DNA of 64,000 nucleotides from Montifringilla adamsi (Eukaryota; Chordata; Aves; Passeriformes; Passeridae). Positions 35,974 through 46,700 of the stretch are shown piece after piece. Numbering within the stretch: the first letter of the stretch is position 1; each line of letters starts with the position of its first letter. Where the stretch lies: positions 9,289,752 to 9,353,751 of the forward strand of contig JAGGNK010013558.1 in the NCBI GenBank assembly GCA_017590115.1, given 5' to 3'. The notes under the pieces were generated by a model. It ran no database searches. It saw only the letters and a program-made list of their open reading frames with translations, and was not told the DNA's origin. The position numbers and the translations under genes are program-made.

Positions 35974-36190
35974 TTACCCCCAACCCTGGGGAGTCCAAAG
36001 GGGATTTACTGGCCCTGGCCAGCAGAAGTTAGAGCAGCTCTGAGGACTGACAGGTGTCACAGTGCTTTGCACTGGGTCAGAATGCAGTAGAGACTGCAGT
36101 TCATTAAAAAGTGAGTGATTAGAAAGAAGGAAACAGGTAATTAACTTTCTAGTAAGGAAGGAGTGCTTTCTCACTATAGCTAAGCACTGA

Positions 36191-36904
36191 CAAAAGAGGA
36201 TAATGGCATTATTTCCAAGAATTCCTATAATTATTTCAAGCTTTATGGCTTTGTACTTTAGTGATAGGTGGGGGCTCTTTTCAAGCTAGCATTGGCCTTT
36301 TTCATTGGGAATAGTAGAATTGAAACTGGGTTTGTATTTATCTGAAAAGGCAATGTCTTTTTGTTTTGGTCTTGTGACATTTGTCTTGCCACTGCATTTG
36401 TTGTACCATGGTGTCATGAGATTAAAGAAGTCCATCACCTTGATCTTTACTGTTATTCTAACACTGGGCTTGATATCTCTGATTGTTTCTTAGACATTGT
36501 TTTCTTGGCATAAAGCTGTTCCCAGAAAAATGGAGCAATATGCCATGCTTGAATACGGGTTTCAATCCCATAATTTCCATGAGCTGGCAAATAATAGCCC
36601 TTTGCAGACTGAGATGCATAATTTGAATCAAAACACATCTTCTGTAGAATTGGCACATACTGTGTTAAGGACTGCAGCTGATAATCTTCCACAAGACAAT
36701 CCTGGTGACTGTATGAATGTGTGTGCTAATGCTGGCACTATTCTTCTGCTGAACTGTGGCATTTTATGCATGGAGTCCTATTGCTTTTATTTGAATAGTT
36801 TGATGAACATGGGAGGGAAAGAGCTTTCTTCAGAAGGACTAAGATGGCAGCATCAAGAGCAAGGATTAAGCAATGCTGCTTCAGGGAGGAGCATTAGACC
36901 TTAA
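36191..36904 (+). other. Nearly continuous reading frame with two internal stops, unassigned
   Basis: One + frame is open for about 238 codons except for TAG at 36,287 and TAG at 36,491. The first part encodes hydrophobic segments that would pass as membrane spans (FCFGLVTFVLPLHLLYHGVM; SITLIFTVILTLGLISLIVS). The last 137 codons, with no stop and no ATG at the start, are polar then Cys/Leu-rich and end at 36,904. An open stretch this long with two stops resembles a decayed coding sequence, but I recognise no family, no promoter and no flanking poly(A), and the reverse strand is also open for 79 codons. It could be a dead gene copy or chance. Confidence 0.18.
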
Positions 36905-37461
36905 TATTTGTGTTGTTGCCACTGAGATAAGTATCTTAGGCTAAATTCTCAAAGGTTTGCAAAGGGTTTAACCACACATGCCATTCAAATCAAGGGAGTC
37001 AGGGAGCTAAAACCCCATGTAATGCTTCATGAATGTATCTCCTGGGTGTTAATTTCATCATCTAAAATATATAGCATAATGGATAGCTGCTGCATGAATA
37101 CCAAGTTTTAAGTCCCTCTAGGGGCTCTGCTAACAGCACAAACCATGAGAGTGTATCTGAGTTGTTTATGAACAGAAGCAGAGTCCCAAGAGTGAGACAC
37201 AGCTATAAATTCACTGCAGTCTGTGCCTATCTATTGTTATTTGTAATAACTGAGAGAGCAGTTTTGCTCTAAAACTACTTCCTTTAAGAGCTTTAACTGA
37301 GAAGCTCTGCTTGAAAATCACTCCTGATAGTTGCAGAGCTTTGCTGGAGAAAAGACTCCATTTTCTCTATCAGTGTTCGTGTATTGTATCACACTTTCAT
37401 TTTGTACTTAACGCGGTTATTTAGTCAATTCATGTGAGTGTGTCATTGCAACGGAGTTTAA

Positions 37462-37824
37462 GAATGCATTTTATTTACTGAACCTTATTTGGTAATAGAT
37501 AGTCTATTAAGACAATTATATGTTTCATTAAAATGTGGTATTAACACACAAGGTATACGGACGTACTTAAGAGACTTTACACAACCCAAATGTTGCGTTG
37601 GGTGGTTTTTTGCTAAGAAAGAAGAGATAAAACATCTGATGAATTGTTGGAGTGTTCAATTTGTCCCTTTTTCTAACACCAAACCCAGTTTACGCCCAGT
37701 CAAAGCACAGGTACAGCATAATGAGGAGGAGAAATTTAATTTTCAACCTTGGAATTTACCACAGCATATTTCTGACAAGTGTTTCTATGAACACAGGATT
37801 TTTATAAGGTCTGATTTTTATTAA
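37462..37824 (+). other. Unassigned 120-codon open frame without ATG start
   Basis: The frame opens after a TAA at 37,459 and runs to the stop at 37,825. There is no early ATG; the first in-frame Met comes late (HLMNCW, near residue 67). Composition is balanced and unlike a low-complexity artefact, with Cys, Trp and charged residues (RTYLRDFTQPKCCVGWFF; KAQVQHNEEEKFNFQPWNLP). A rare local cluster of CpG (CGGACG, GTTGCG, TACGCC) falls inside it. An internal exon would need an acceptor, and the nearest AG (after GCGGTTATTT, about 37,424) lies before the stop. Family unknown. Confidence 0.15.
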
Positions 37825-38283
37825 AATGGTCAAATGGTGCTGTTGCTGTTATTAGATAGACTAAAATAGTAGCATTTTATTACTTTTGGTTGTTATATAT
37901 ATATATATTTTAAAAATATGTCTTTATTTAAGCAGCATGCTTTTTTAAATTCTCGTAATGCTGGCTGACAGGCATACCTGTGCAGGTATGGTTTACACTG
38001 GGGCTGTGAGCAACACTGACTGCCTCTGTGAATCATCAGATTGAAAAGTTAGGAAAACAAGGACTCGTACTAGCAAAGAAAGCAGATAATACTTGTGACA
38101 ACACAAGTATCTTGAGTCCCTCAGAGAAAAAAAACAGGAAATTTCACACATTGCTTCTGTACTTGATAAAGAAAAGGTTCGGATCATTATTCTTGTCCTG
38201 TAATTTTTGGCTCCAAACTAGAAGAATTTACCACTTCTTGCATTTGGCAGTATTTTGGGGAGTTGAAGTACTGGTGGAAGGTT
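37825..38283. other. Non-coding, with short AT repeat
   Basis: Contains an (AT)n run at 37,894-37,908. Short frames only; nothing recognised. Confidence 0.6.
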
Positions 38284-38487
38284 TTACTGGGTGCATATAG
38301 AACACTGAACACAGTCTTGTCCAGCATAATTCTTCTCATAAACCATTTGAACACCAGGGATTGCTCTCTTGCTCATTCTGGACCTGTTTTTTTGGGGTTT
38401 ACTTTGTTGTTTCCTTTGCTGCCAGAGGTTTGACAGCGCCTGCCTGCTCACTGACCCTGCTGTGTGGGGCTGTTTCACCTGAGGAAC
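38284..38487 (-). other. Exon-like open block with strong acceptor, 67 codons to a stop
   Basis: On the minus strand, CTCTGCCCATTTTCTTTTTC then AG is a strong acceptor. From the first base the frame is open for 67 codons (starting VPQVKQPHTAGSVSRQ, middle RKQQSKPQKNRSRMSK, ending CVQCSICTQ) and then stops. Composition is basic and Gln/Ser-rich and looks more coding-like than most frames here. The acceptor phase is 0, matching the donor phase of the block at 39,714-39,758. No family recognised. It could be the last coding exon of an unannotated minus-strand transcript, or chance. Confidence 0.2.
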
Positions 38488-39136
38488 CTGAAAAAGAAAA
38501 TGGGCAGAGTAAATTCCCATAGTGTACTTAGTGAAACTAAAGGAAAACAAACAAAAAAATGTAAAGAAACCCAAACCTACCAAACTTGCAGAATTTTCTG
38601 AGTTTAAGTGGGATCATACTGGGGTTTTTTTACAAAGAAATATAGTCATCATGGCCCTGTCATCAAGAGAGGAGGCTTTAAATTCATTCTAGGTCAGTAG
38701 CAATGGGAAATTTTTGTGGTTTAGAATAGATATGATTATATCTGGACTTAAATTTCATCAAATTTCAGGTTTTGGTAAAATGTATTTCTGCAGTAAGTCT
38801 AGAAATTAAGTTACAACTCCATGAATTCGCTGGCTATCAAAACAAACTTTCTGTTCCTCAGAAGCAGCATTGTAGGAAAAAAATCATAAATGCTTCTGTT
38901 CTTGTTTCCTGGCAGTTGGTTTTGAAAACAATGGAACCCATTCCAGTTTGTCTCCCTGTTGTTTCTTAAATAAACATTATTCTACTGAAATAAGCAAGAG
39001 ACCTTAAAACAGTATCATAAAAAATCTTAGTTTGGACTGCTATGTTTAGTTAGAGGGAGAGGGATTTTCTTAAAGAGGCTTCTGTGACAGCACCACAGTT
39101 GAGAAGATGATGTTGGTAGCAGCTCTTCTGAGCAAT

Positions 39137-39175
39137 TTACTTGACTGCACGCACAGCAGTTCCTTTTTTGTCCTC
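39137..39175 (-). other. Small exon-like block, 12 codons to a stop
   Basis: Minus-strand acceptor TTTTTTATCCCCTGTTCTTC then ACAG is very strong. Phase 0 reads EDKKGTAVRAVK and stops at TAA (39,137-39,139). An alternative donor inside it (GTCAA then GTAAAT) would give a 35-nt exon. The phase matches the donor at 39,714. Likely a competing or chance site. Confidence 0.12.
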
Positions 39176-39315
39176 CTGTGAAGAACAGGGGATAAAAAAG
39201 TATAAAAACAGTAATTGATGAGGACATACGTACACATTGCAGTCAAAAATACATGCAGCAAAGTTTCGTATCTACAGAGAGTTTCAGACCATACAGAAAA
39301 TCAGTAAAGTGAAAA

Positions 39316-39639
39316 ATGTGTCAGGTTTTTCCTTCAGTTTTTTCAGGCCAGAATCCTCCTCTGCAAATCCAAGTGCCCAAGCAGCCAGGACAGGAGCTGT
39401 TCTTTGTATCTTGGCTCAGTCTTGCCTACGACCTTACTTTTAGAAAATTTAGTTATTCAAAGGAGGAAGCTCAAACCATTCTAAAACTAAAGATGCTGTC
39501 AGAAAAAAAAACATTGAAGGCAACTGAAGGTTTCCCATTCACTTCAGAGCTTGTTAGCTTGGGCTGCATGCACTTGGCACGTTGCCTTTATCAAACCCCA
39601 AAGGCAAGTAAATTTCCTGAACTTCTAGAAACCACATGA
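39316..39639 (+). other. Unassigned 107-codon ATG frame overlapping a strong acceptor
   Basis: It starts at a true ATG. A strong acceptor, TTCCTTCAGTTTTTTCAG, ends inside it at about 39,346, so the remainder could be read as a terminal exon of about 97 codons: QNPPLQIQVPKQPGQELFF at the front, a Lys/Glu/Leu-rich middle (YSKEEAQTILKLKMLSEKK), and a stop after ELLETT. The composition is plausible for a protein with a helical middle, but I recognise no family. It lies just left of, and opposite in strand to, the minus-strand blocks at 39,137 and 39,714. Confidence 0.18.
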
Positions 39640-39713
39640 TCTTTTAAAATTATTACTTCTTTTCAGCTATGCAGTATTTCTACATTCTTAATGTTCTATT
39701 AATGTGTCCTTAC

Positions 39714-39758
39714 CTGCTGGCTCTTGTAGAGGAAGCCTTCAGTGAAGGCCACCATCAT
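39714..39758 (-). other. Exon-like block: two ATGs, open frame, strong donor
   Basis: The minus strand reads ATG ATG G with A at -3 and G at +4 for the second ATG, a good Kozak context. The frame gives MMVAFTEGFLYKSQQ and ends in CCAGCAG then GTAAGG, a strong donor, in phase 0. The frame is open for ten further codons before the ATGs (ending RRFSRHAYIKN), but no acceptor with a pyrimidine tract fits it, so a first coding exon is the simpler reading. The bases are GC-richer than the surroundings. Confidence 0.2.
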
Positions 39759-40482
39759 ATTTTTAATATATGCATGTCTTGAGAATCTCCTCCAGTGAAG
39801 TCAAGCTCCCTCATTCCTATGATGATATGTGATGCTAAAAACATTTGTGTGTAATGATGTGTTACAGTACAAAATCTAGTCAAAAAGCCAAGTTATTCTT
39901 GTTTTTCTCAGTAGCCCTATGTTTGGATGAAAGCTGAGCATTTCACTAGAGAGCCTGGAAGGGTGCAGTGTCTCTGATCCTGAAAGCAGCAGCAGCAGTG
40001 GCTGCCGGGGCCCTCCCTGGCTGCAAGTGCCCATCCTGCAGGCACCACAGGATGAGTGAGCCAGGGCTGCAGCAGGAGTTCACAGGAAGCACCATTTGCC
40101 CACCCTGTGCCTGGGCTGCTCTCTATGGAATGGGGTTTAGTTGGGCTTTGTTCTGTTATATAATCACGAAAAGCAGGTTTGTGTTTCTTTTCACAAACAA
40201 AAAAAATATTTCAGTATCTCTAGAATGTGAGGGAGGAAGTGTCTGCTCAGTTCTGTGAACTTCTGCAAAGTTTGGAAACTGGGCAAAGCAAATAAATTGG
40301 ATCCTTGGGTTGATGACTGTAAGACCTGTGAAACCAAACACGTGCAGGTGATGTGTGACACTAATTTCATCTCTAAACCATTGCACTCAGATTTACTTCT
40401 TTCAATTTAGGCCATTAGCACAGTAAGAAAGGTTAAGCTGACTATTATGAATAGCAGGTCTCAAGAACATGTGTTCTAAAGG

Positions 40483-40734
40483 CTATTTGAAAGTCCACAA
40501 AATGTGCCTTAAAGGAGCCAATTCATAAAATATTATTTGGTCTGTTTCCATGGGATTCTTGAAGTATTTCCCACTGATAACCATGCTTTGTTTACAGTTT
40601 CTAAGACAGTTTTCACTCTCTTGGAGTTCTTCCACAGACTTCTGTGCTTGTATTTTTAAATAAGTCCTGTCCCATTTCCCCTGCAGTTCCCTGCAGGGAA
40701 AGTTTGTATCTCTCAGCATATAGTGATTTCTGAC
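40483..40734 (-). other. Unassigned 83-codon frame after a poly-T acceptor
   Basis: On the minus strand 13 T then AAG forms an acceptor just before 40,734, and the frame from the first base is open for 83 codons to a stop at 40,483. The middle looks amphipathic and helical (YLKIQAQKSVEELQESENC), followed by LRNCKQSMVISGKYFKNPME. No consensus donor lies inside, so it could only be a last exon. The T run may simply be low complexity. No homology is recognised. Confidence 0.15.
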
Positions 40735-43029
40735 CTTAAAAAAAAAAAAATCCATCCTGATTATTTTGAATTGCTTAAAAATAATTAAATTGATGGCTAT
40801 TGCATAACCTTTGTTTTGCACAAACAATTTTGCACAAATTGTTGAGTAGATTATTGAAAGCTTAAAATAGCATTCAGTACAATGACAGTACAGTGATTGG
40901 TGTGAAGCAGGAAATGAGATTGTACAGCAGAACTAAATAGTGGTGGAGCATTTGCCAATATTCACTCTTTTGGTTCATCACACGTATGAAAAAATATTAT
41001 CTGCTCTACTGCTCATTTCTTTCACATGACACTAAAATCTTAAAGGAGGTAAATAACGGTGGAGTTTGTTTTGTCTGAAACAGACAGCAATGCACATCAT
41101 TAATAATGTTAGCAAAGCTAGAACCTAAATGGATATATAGACAAATGACAGAAAGGGGATTTTTGGGATCTATATCTGAGCCTGGGAGCTCATTTCTGCA
41201 AGAGGAACTTGTTCTGGAAGTCTGAGGTATTTCTATAGTTTTGTAACCAACTGAATAGGAAAGTTACATTTGAGGAAAACTATGGGTTTCGTCTAGCAGT
41301 ATGTAAATAATGATTCATAGCATTCTATGATCTCTCTGAAGTGATTTTTTTATCTCCTCTTATACAATCTTTTTAATGTAAAGAACATATCTAATATGCA
41401 ATTATACCTTGAACATAAAATATGCAAAAGAACACACATCTAAAAATTATGCTTTCTAAAGATGTCCCCTGCATTTTTTTCTTAACCTTTATCAAAAGGA
41501 CACAGAAAGATTTGCCCCAAATATGTTGTTTTTTGCCTAAGTGTTGACTGTTAGCATAATGTTATTTACCCAGGAGATATCTTGTATGGTTGTCATCTGA
41601 TATAAAGGCAGATAGCAGTTATATTTAGAAATGGCTGTGTGCCATTCTGCTTAAAAGAAGAACTTGTGTTATTTTTCTAAAGGGCTTAAAATCCACATTG
41701 AACAAACCTCTGAGGCTGGCAGCAACAGTGTAGGAAAGAGAAACCAAGTAGGTTTATTTAAGAGTTTAATCTGCCTAAAATGTGTGTGTCCAATTGTCCA
41801 TCCCCTTGGAATGAAAAGGCTCAGAAAGCAGGTTCTGAATTCAATCCCAGTTTATTATCAAGATTCTGCACATCCCTGAAAACCTATTTGAGCTAAGAAA
41901 TAGCAGGAATGAAAGCAAAGTTTGAACTGATTAAAGATGGCAAAGGTTTAGATTTTCCCATGTAGACTGCCTGAGTACTCTTCTTTCATGCAGAAATAAT
42001 TTCAAATATGTGTAAGATGTGATAAAGAGTGAGTTTGTGATAAGGCAGACATTTAGAGAGAACAAAATCCTCAAGATTTCTAGTATTAATATGAGTAAAG
42101 AATTAAGTCTCCTTTGCAATATCTATTAATTTTAAGATTTACAGCATTCTCTTTTCCCTTCCCTAGTTATTCTGGAGCAAAAGGAAAATGTTTTTTGTCA
42201 GCGATTGTTTTCCCACCTTGAACAGTATCTCACTCTGTGAAATTGTCATATTGAAATTAGAATCTAGGCTGAAAAATATGCAGTGTGAGCAAGCCTGGAA
42301 AAAAAAAATCTATTTTTGTACTTATACTTATTTAATCAGTTAAAGAAGTATGACTTAATCGCTGGTCCATTGATCATAGACAACCTAGTCCATGAGCAAC
42401 AAATTCACTGTATGACTGTGCTTGCAAAAATTAATCCCATTTCTGCAAGCAGGGAAACTGTGGAAATGGAAGTAATCAATGGGAAGTCAAAGCTTAGGCT
42501 GATCATTGCTTGGCTGTAAATTCAAGCCACTGTAAGAAATGATCCAAAGGTTTTTGTTGCATAGACTGAAAAAACAATGACCTGAAGTATGCCTGCTGTT
42601 GAAATGTCTAGACATTGCATTATTTGAGAATGAAGAATAAAAGTCATAAGCTTAAAAAAATTGCTCAAGTCACAGGGCACTATTTGACTAAATGCTGACA
42701 TTTATTTCTGGTAAATTATTTTTGACCCGTAAGTTCTGGCAGTGTATTTGTGTAGCAGTTTGGTGTCTCAGGATGGCCCACATTAGCATTCCAGCCCAGG
42801 GCACACTTTGGAAGTGGCTGTGCCAGCCCTTCTCCGTGTGCTTTGATTGCTGACAGAGCAGCTGTCAAGAGGAAGCTGAACACCTTTTGCCTGCAGCCAC
42901 TCAGAGGATGCACTGCAGGTGGAGACCTTGTGCCTTCCAGCTGCTGGTTGCTCTGGTCCAGGGGACCAGGCTAGGAGGACTCAAATGAAACAACACAAAA
43001 TAGATGTTTTGTAGATATTTGATTCTCAC
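40735..43029. other. Non-coding AT-rich sequence, no gene seen
   Basis: Short frames only. A GC-richer piece at 42,760-42,960 opens a 65-codon minus-strand frame without supporting signals. No repeat recognised. Confidence 0.55.
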
Positions 43030-43247
43030 CCCAAACTTCAGTGCCTACAGCTCCAGTTTCCATGGTTAGACTGTACTTTCTCTGATCGCACTTCCATGAC
43101 TCCAGGTGCACTCCAGGTTTGTTCTGGGGTTGTCTCCTCCTTGGAACACGCAGCCTCGCAGAAAGGCCATAATGCAAGAACAACAGGAGTAAATCCCCAT
43201 GGTCCTGTCTGTGAATTCAGTACTTGAGGTTTTGTGTTTCTCTGCAG
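43030..43247 (-). other. 218-nt exon-like block, minus strand
   Basis: Acceptor CTTTCTGCTTTTTTATTTCT then TAAG; donor TTTGGG then GTGAGA. Each of the three frames is open for much of the block (one for 69 codons, one for 59), but none spans it entirely. It would therefore be a non-coding or terminal exon if used. The block is GC-richer than its flanks. It lies just downstream, in minus-strand order, of the 43,714-43,790 block. Confidence 0.17.
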
Positions 43248-43351
43248 CTTAAGAAATAAAAAAGCAGAAAGAAAGTTTTTATCAGAACAAATTTGGTTTG
43301 GATGAAACTTCAACTTCGTCATCATAAACTCTTTTGCTGGACCTTTCATAG

Positions 43352-43375
43352 CAATCCGTCCAGTTATATGCCAAG
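43352..43375 (+). other. 24-nt micro-exon-like block
   Basis: Acceptor CTCTTTTGCTGGACCTTTCA then TAG; 24 bases (QSVQLYAK in phase 0); donor CCAAG then GTAAGT, a full consensus. It is on the strand opposite the neighbouring exon-like blocks, so both cannot belong to one transcript. Low confidence. Confidence 0.1.
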
Positions 43376-43713
43376 GTAAGTGATACTCAGATACTGTAGT
43401 TTCATACAGATTGCTCTCACAATTAAAGGAAGACTGGAACTTGTATAGTGTTTCCTTTCACTATCTGAGTCTTACTAGGAAGACAGTGATTTGAATGAAT
43501 TGCCCTGATTTAGGCAGTTCCCTGGCTTTCATAATGGGGGCATATTTGGTTGCTTGGTTACCCATTTGAGATGACTGTATTTTAGATAATCACTGATGGA
43601 AATGTAACCCAGAAAGTGAGTGAGCAGCATGATGCAGATTTTCAACAGGCCACAAACGTAAAAATAGATCTGTGCAAGCAGGAGAGAGATTGCAATAGAT
43701 AGATGTAATTTAC

Positions 43714-43790
43714 CTATTTGCCCACACTTGCTGAACACATTTGCACGCCATTTGTATGTGCCACGTTATTGTTGCTCTTGCATCTTTAAG
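43714..43790 (-). other. 77-nt exon-like block with open phase-0 frame
   Basis: Acceptor GTAATTTCCACTTTCTTTCA then G is strong; donor AAATAG then GTAAAT is good. Phase 0 is open throughout (LKDARATITWHIQMACKCVQ, then QVWAN) while the other two phases are closed. It would leave phase 2, which does not join to a frame that stays open in the next block at 43,030-43,247, arguing against a conserved coding role. No homology recognised. Confidence 0.17.
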
Positions 43791-46700
43791 CTGAAAGAAA
43801 GTGGAAATTACAGAACTGTGTGCTTTAGATCAGTGGGAATGGTGATAATGGATATCCCATATAATGCTGAGAGAAAAACTTGAGAATGTGTATTGAGAAA
43901 TTGGGCTCTTGTAGCTGATTAGACGTCCATTTATTCTGAAGTCTGCAACGGCTCAACCAATCTTTATTAAGGAAAAGTTAATTTGTTTATAAAACATGAG
44001 AAGTGCAATCTTGAGTACATGAAATAAGATTCATTAAAATGTTGTTTCTGATGAGAGGTGCCAGCTGCTGACTTGACATAGGGCACCAGTTTAAGATTAA
44101 GCCTGCCTAGAAGTCAAGTAATGCTGTACAATAGAGTGACATGGAGGGTTTAAATGTCTCACCTCTGTTTAATTATTTTGATTATTTTAAAAAAAATTCC
44201 AAACTTACAAAAAACAAGTGCTAATTTTGCTCTTCGGAGGGAGTTTCCACAGAGATGAATCAAAAGAGTTGAGGAGAATGGCAGAGATAGTGGAGGTGAC
44301 AGTTTTCAACTGCTTCTACTCTGTTAAACCTCAGGACACACCAGTGTAGTCAACACTTGTGACAGTGGCTTTTTTTTCCCCTGAGTCTCGTAGGTCTGAG
44401 TGGATCTTCAACCAGCAAAGGAAACTTCCCTTTGATGGCTGAAAAGAAGTGCACAAAAAGACAGAGGAAGAACAATTTAAAACAAACTCAGAAAAAGTAT
44501 GATTGTCTTAAAGATAAACTAAAAATTTTAGAGGTGTCTTCAGATATCTATACCTTCTCTGTCTATCCCATTAAAAGTCCACTGATATTTAAATAGTTTA
44601 AATTGGTGTTGTTTTAATCTGAAACTGATTTAATTTATTTAAATTTTAAGATGAGATGCAGATACCATTGCTTTCTGCCCAGAAATACTGATCTTGAATA
44701 ACTGGAGAGGCAGAAGAGCAATTTCCAATGCTTTCATGAGGGCTGGCTGGTTGTAGAAGCAGGTCTTATGTTCTCCATACAGCTCCAAGTCTTACTGTGT
44801 CAGGCACTGTGACAAATGTGACATAAGATACTCTGCATTTGGAAGATGTGATGAAGGCTAAGAGCAATTTATAGGTAGATAAAAATGGATATAAAAGGGA
44901 AAATAGAAGAAGAATATTTGTAGTTGTTAGCATTTTAAATTTTTGCAAGGGAGGGTCACCAGAGTGTGTGGGATAAGCCAGCCATGACTAAAGGTTAGTA
45001 TACTGCAGTATTTCCAGAAGAGAAGGTTGGAAAAGGCTTGTTTTCTTACAATTCTCATATACATTATTCCCCAACTTATCAGAATTTTTCTTTTCTTTAC
45101 CTCTAGATATTAATTAATTGCATTCCAGCATTTGAGTTTTTAGGGTATACTCTGTTTTTAAGCTCTTGCATCAAAACTACAAGAGCTCATAATTCCATGC
45201 TTGGATTTTTTTCTTGAGCAGTTTAGGATTTTATTTTTATGAAAGCAGAAGTTCTCATTTAGTCAGTTGCTTCCAGGATATTTCTATTTCAGGAAAGAAC
45301 TAAGTACTCAGACTAGGCAGTCACAAACTAGAATTTAACAGTTTGAAGTCCAGTTATCCCAAAATCCATGAAGAAGTATTCTGGAACAGGGTGATGCTTC
45401 ATCATTCCAGGGATGGCTTAATGTAATGTGATATATGAGGCAATAGTACTAGATCAAAAGTGGGGTGTATATTCCTTTGAACATGAAGTTCTTGAACTGT
45501 AGCTGATTCAGGTGTGTACAGTTGGATTGTGTCACCCACTGGGAATGAGTAGCTGCTCATTGGCAGTGTTTGGATAGTTGATGTCCATATTCTTTTTCAG
45601 GAAGGGGTGAATACTGAAGGTGGTGGAAGCTGAAGCTGAACACAGCCAGCACAGTTCAGGTGCCTGAATCTTTGTGATGTGCTTCTCTTACGTTCATCTC
45701 TTTTTCTTTCTTGTTTGAAAGCATGTAATTATCCACTCTCCTCACTGACTTGTGATACCTAGTTTTCCTTTCAGTCTGTACCATGGTAGGAAGAGATTTC
45801 TACTAAAAACACATCTCTCTAGTCATTAGAAACCCTACTGCCATATAGCAGCTCTTTAGTGTTTTAACTGCAATAGTACTTCTGCCTTATGGGTCTTTGT
45901 ATTGATTTTCCTTGTGGGAAATTTAACCCCATCATTCAAGAGTAAATAGTGGAATCAGCTGTTTACGGAGTGAAACAACAACTTTTTCAACAGTAGAAAG
46001 GGCAGCATATGTTGTGGCTGGCCTCCTGCTAGTTTTATTGATGGAGTTTTGGGGAGCTGTTATGTGCAGACATCAGGGCCAAAAACCCAATGGCTTTGCA
46101 AGTGCATCTGATGTGCTCTGCATTCACTGTGTGACCTGCAGAACAGGCAGGCGCTGGGTGGAGCTGCCTCTGGGGCAGGTGGCACCCAGCTCCTGGCAAA
46201 CAGATTTGGTTACACCCCTGTGTGTCTGGACAAAGGCACGTGTTCATCTTTACTCTTATTTAGGATGCAAGCTTCTGATGTGTAATTTTGAACCTGTTCT
46301 TCTTATCTTACTGTCATTACATGACTGATTCAGGACAAGGAGGTCTTGAAATTCTCCGGCCAGCAAATTCCTACTAATTATGGTAGAGCTGCACTTTTCT
46401 GGCCTTTCACAGAATTAGGTTGCTCTTGATTTCGTTCTTATTTATTGGAAGCTATCTATATACAAACTTTCAACTTTTAAATATTTTGCCTTTTTGTATT
46501 GTGGCAGAACATTTAACAGATGTCATTTCTTCTTCATAGCAGTGTGGAAACAAACATATGCCATCGTTTCCTAGCAAAGGAATATTAGTGTATTTATATG
46601 TGTGTGGTATTAGATGGAGTGGTTTTGTTTTAGCAAAAGCACACTTCAGTTCTGACTTAAACTCTTATCCGACTTTAAAGCCTGAATTTACCCATCATTC

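Larger units (their letters stand above)
32957..36190. other. Non-coding sequence with G/T-rich and CT-rich tracts
   Basis: Right-hand flank of the CR1 copy. Only short frames. Homeodomain-like AT motifs at 33,370-33,435 (GTGTAATTAATGAG and on). Low-complexity tracts at 35,365-35,480 and 35,942-35,973. No gene recognised. Confidence 0.6.
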
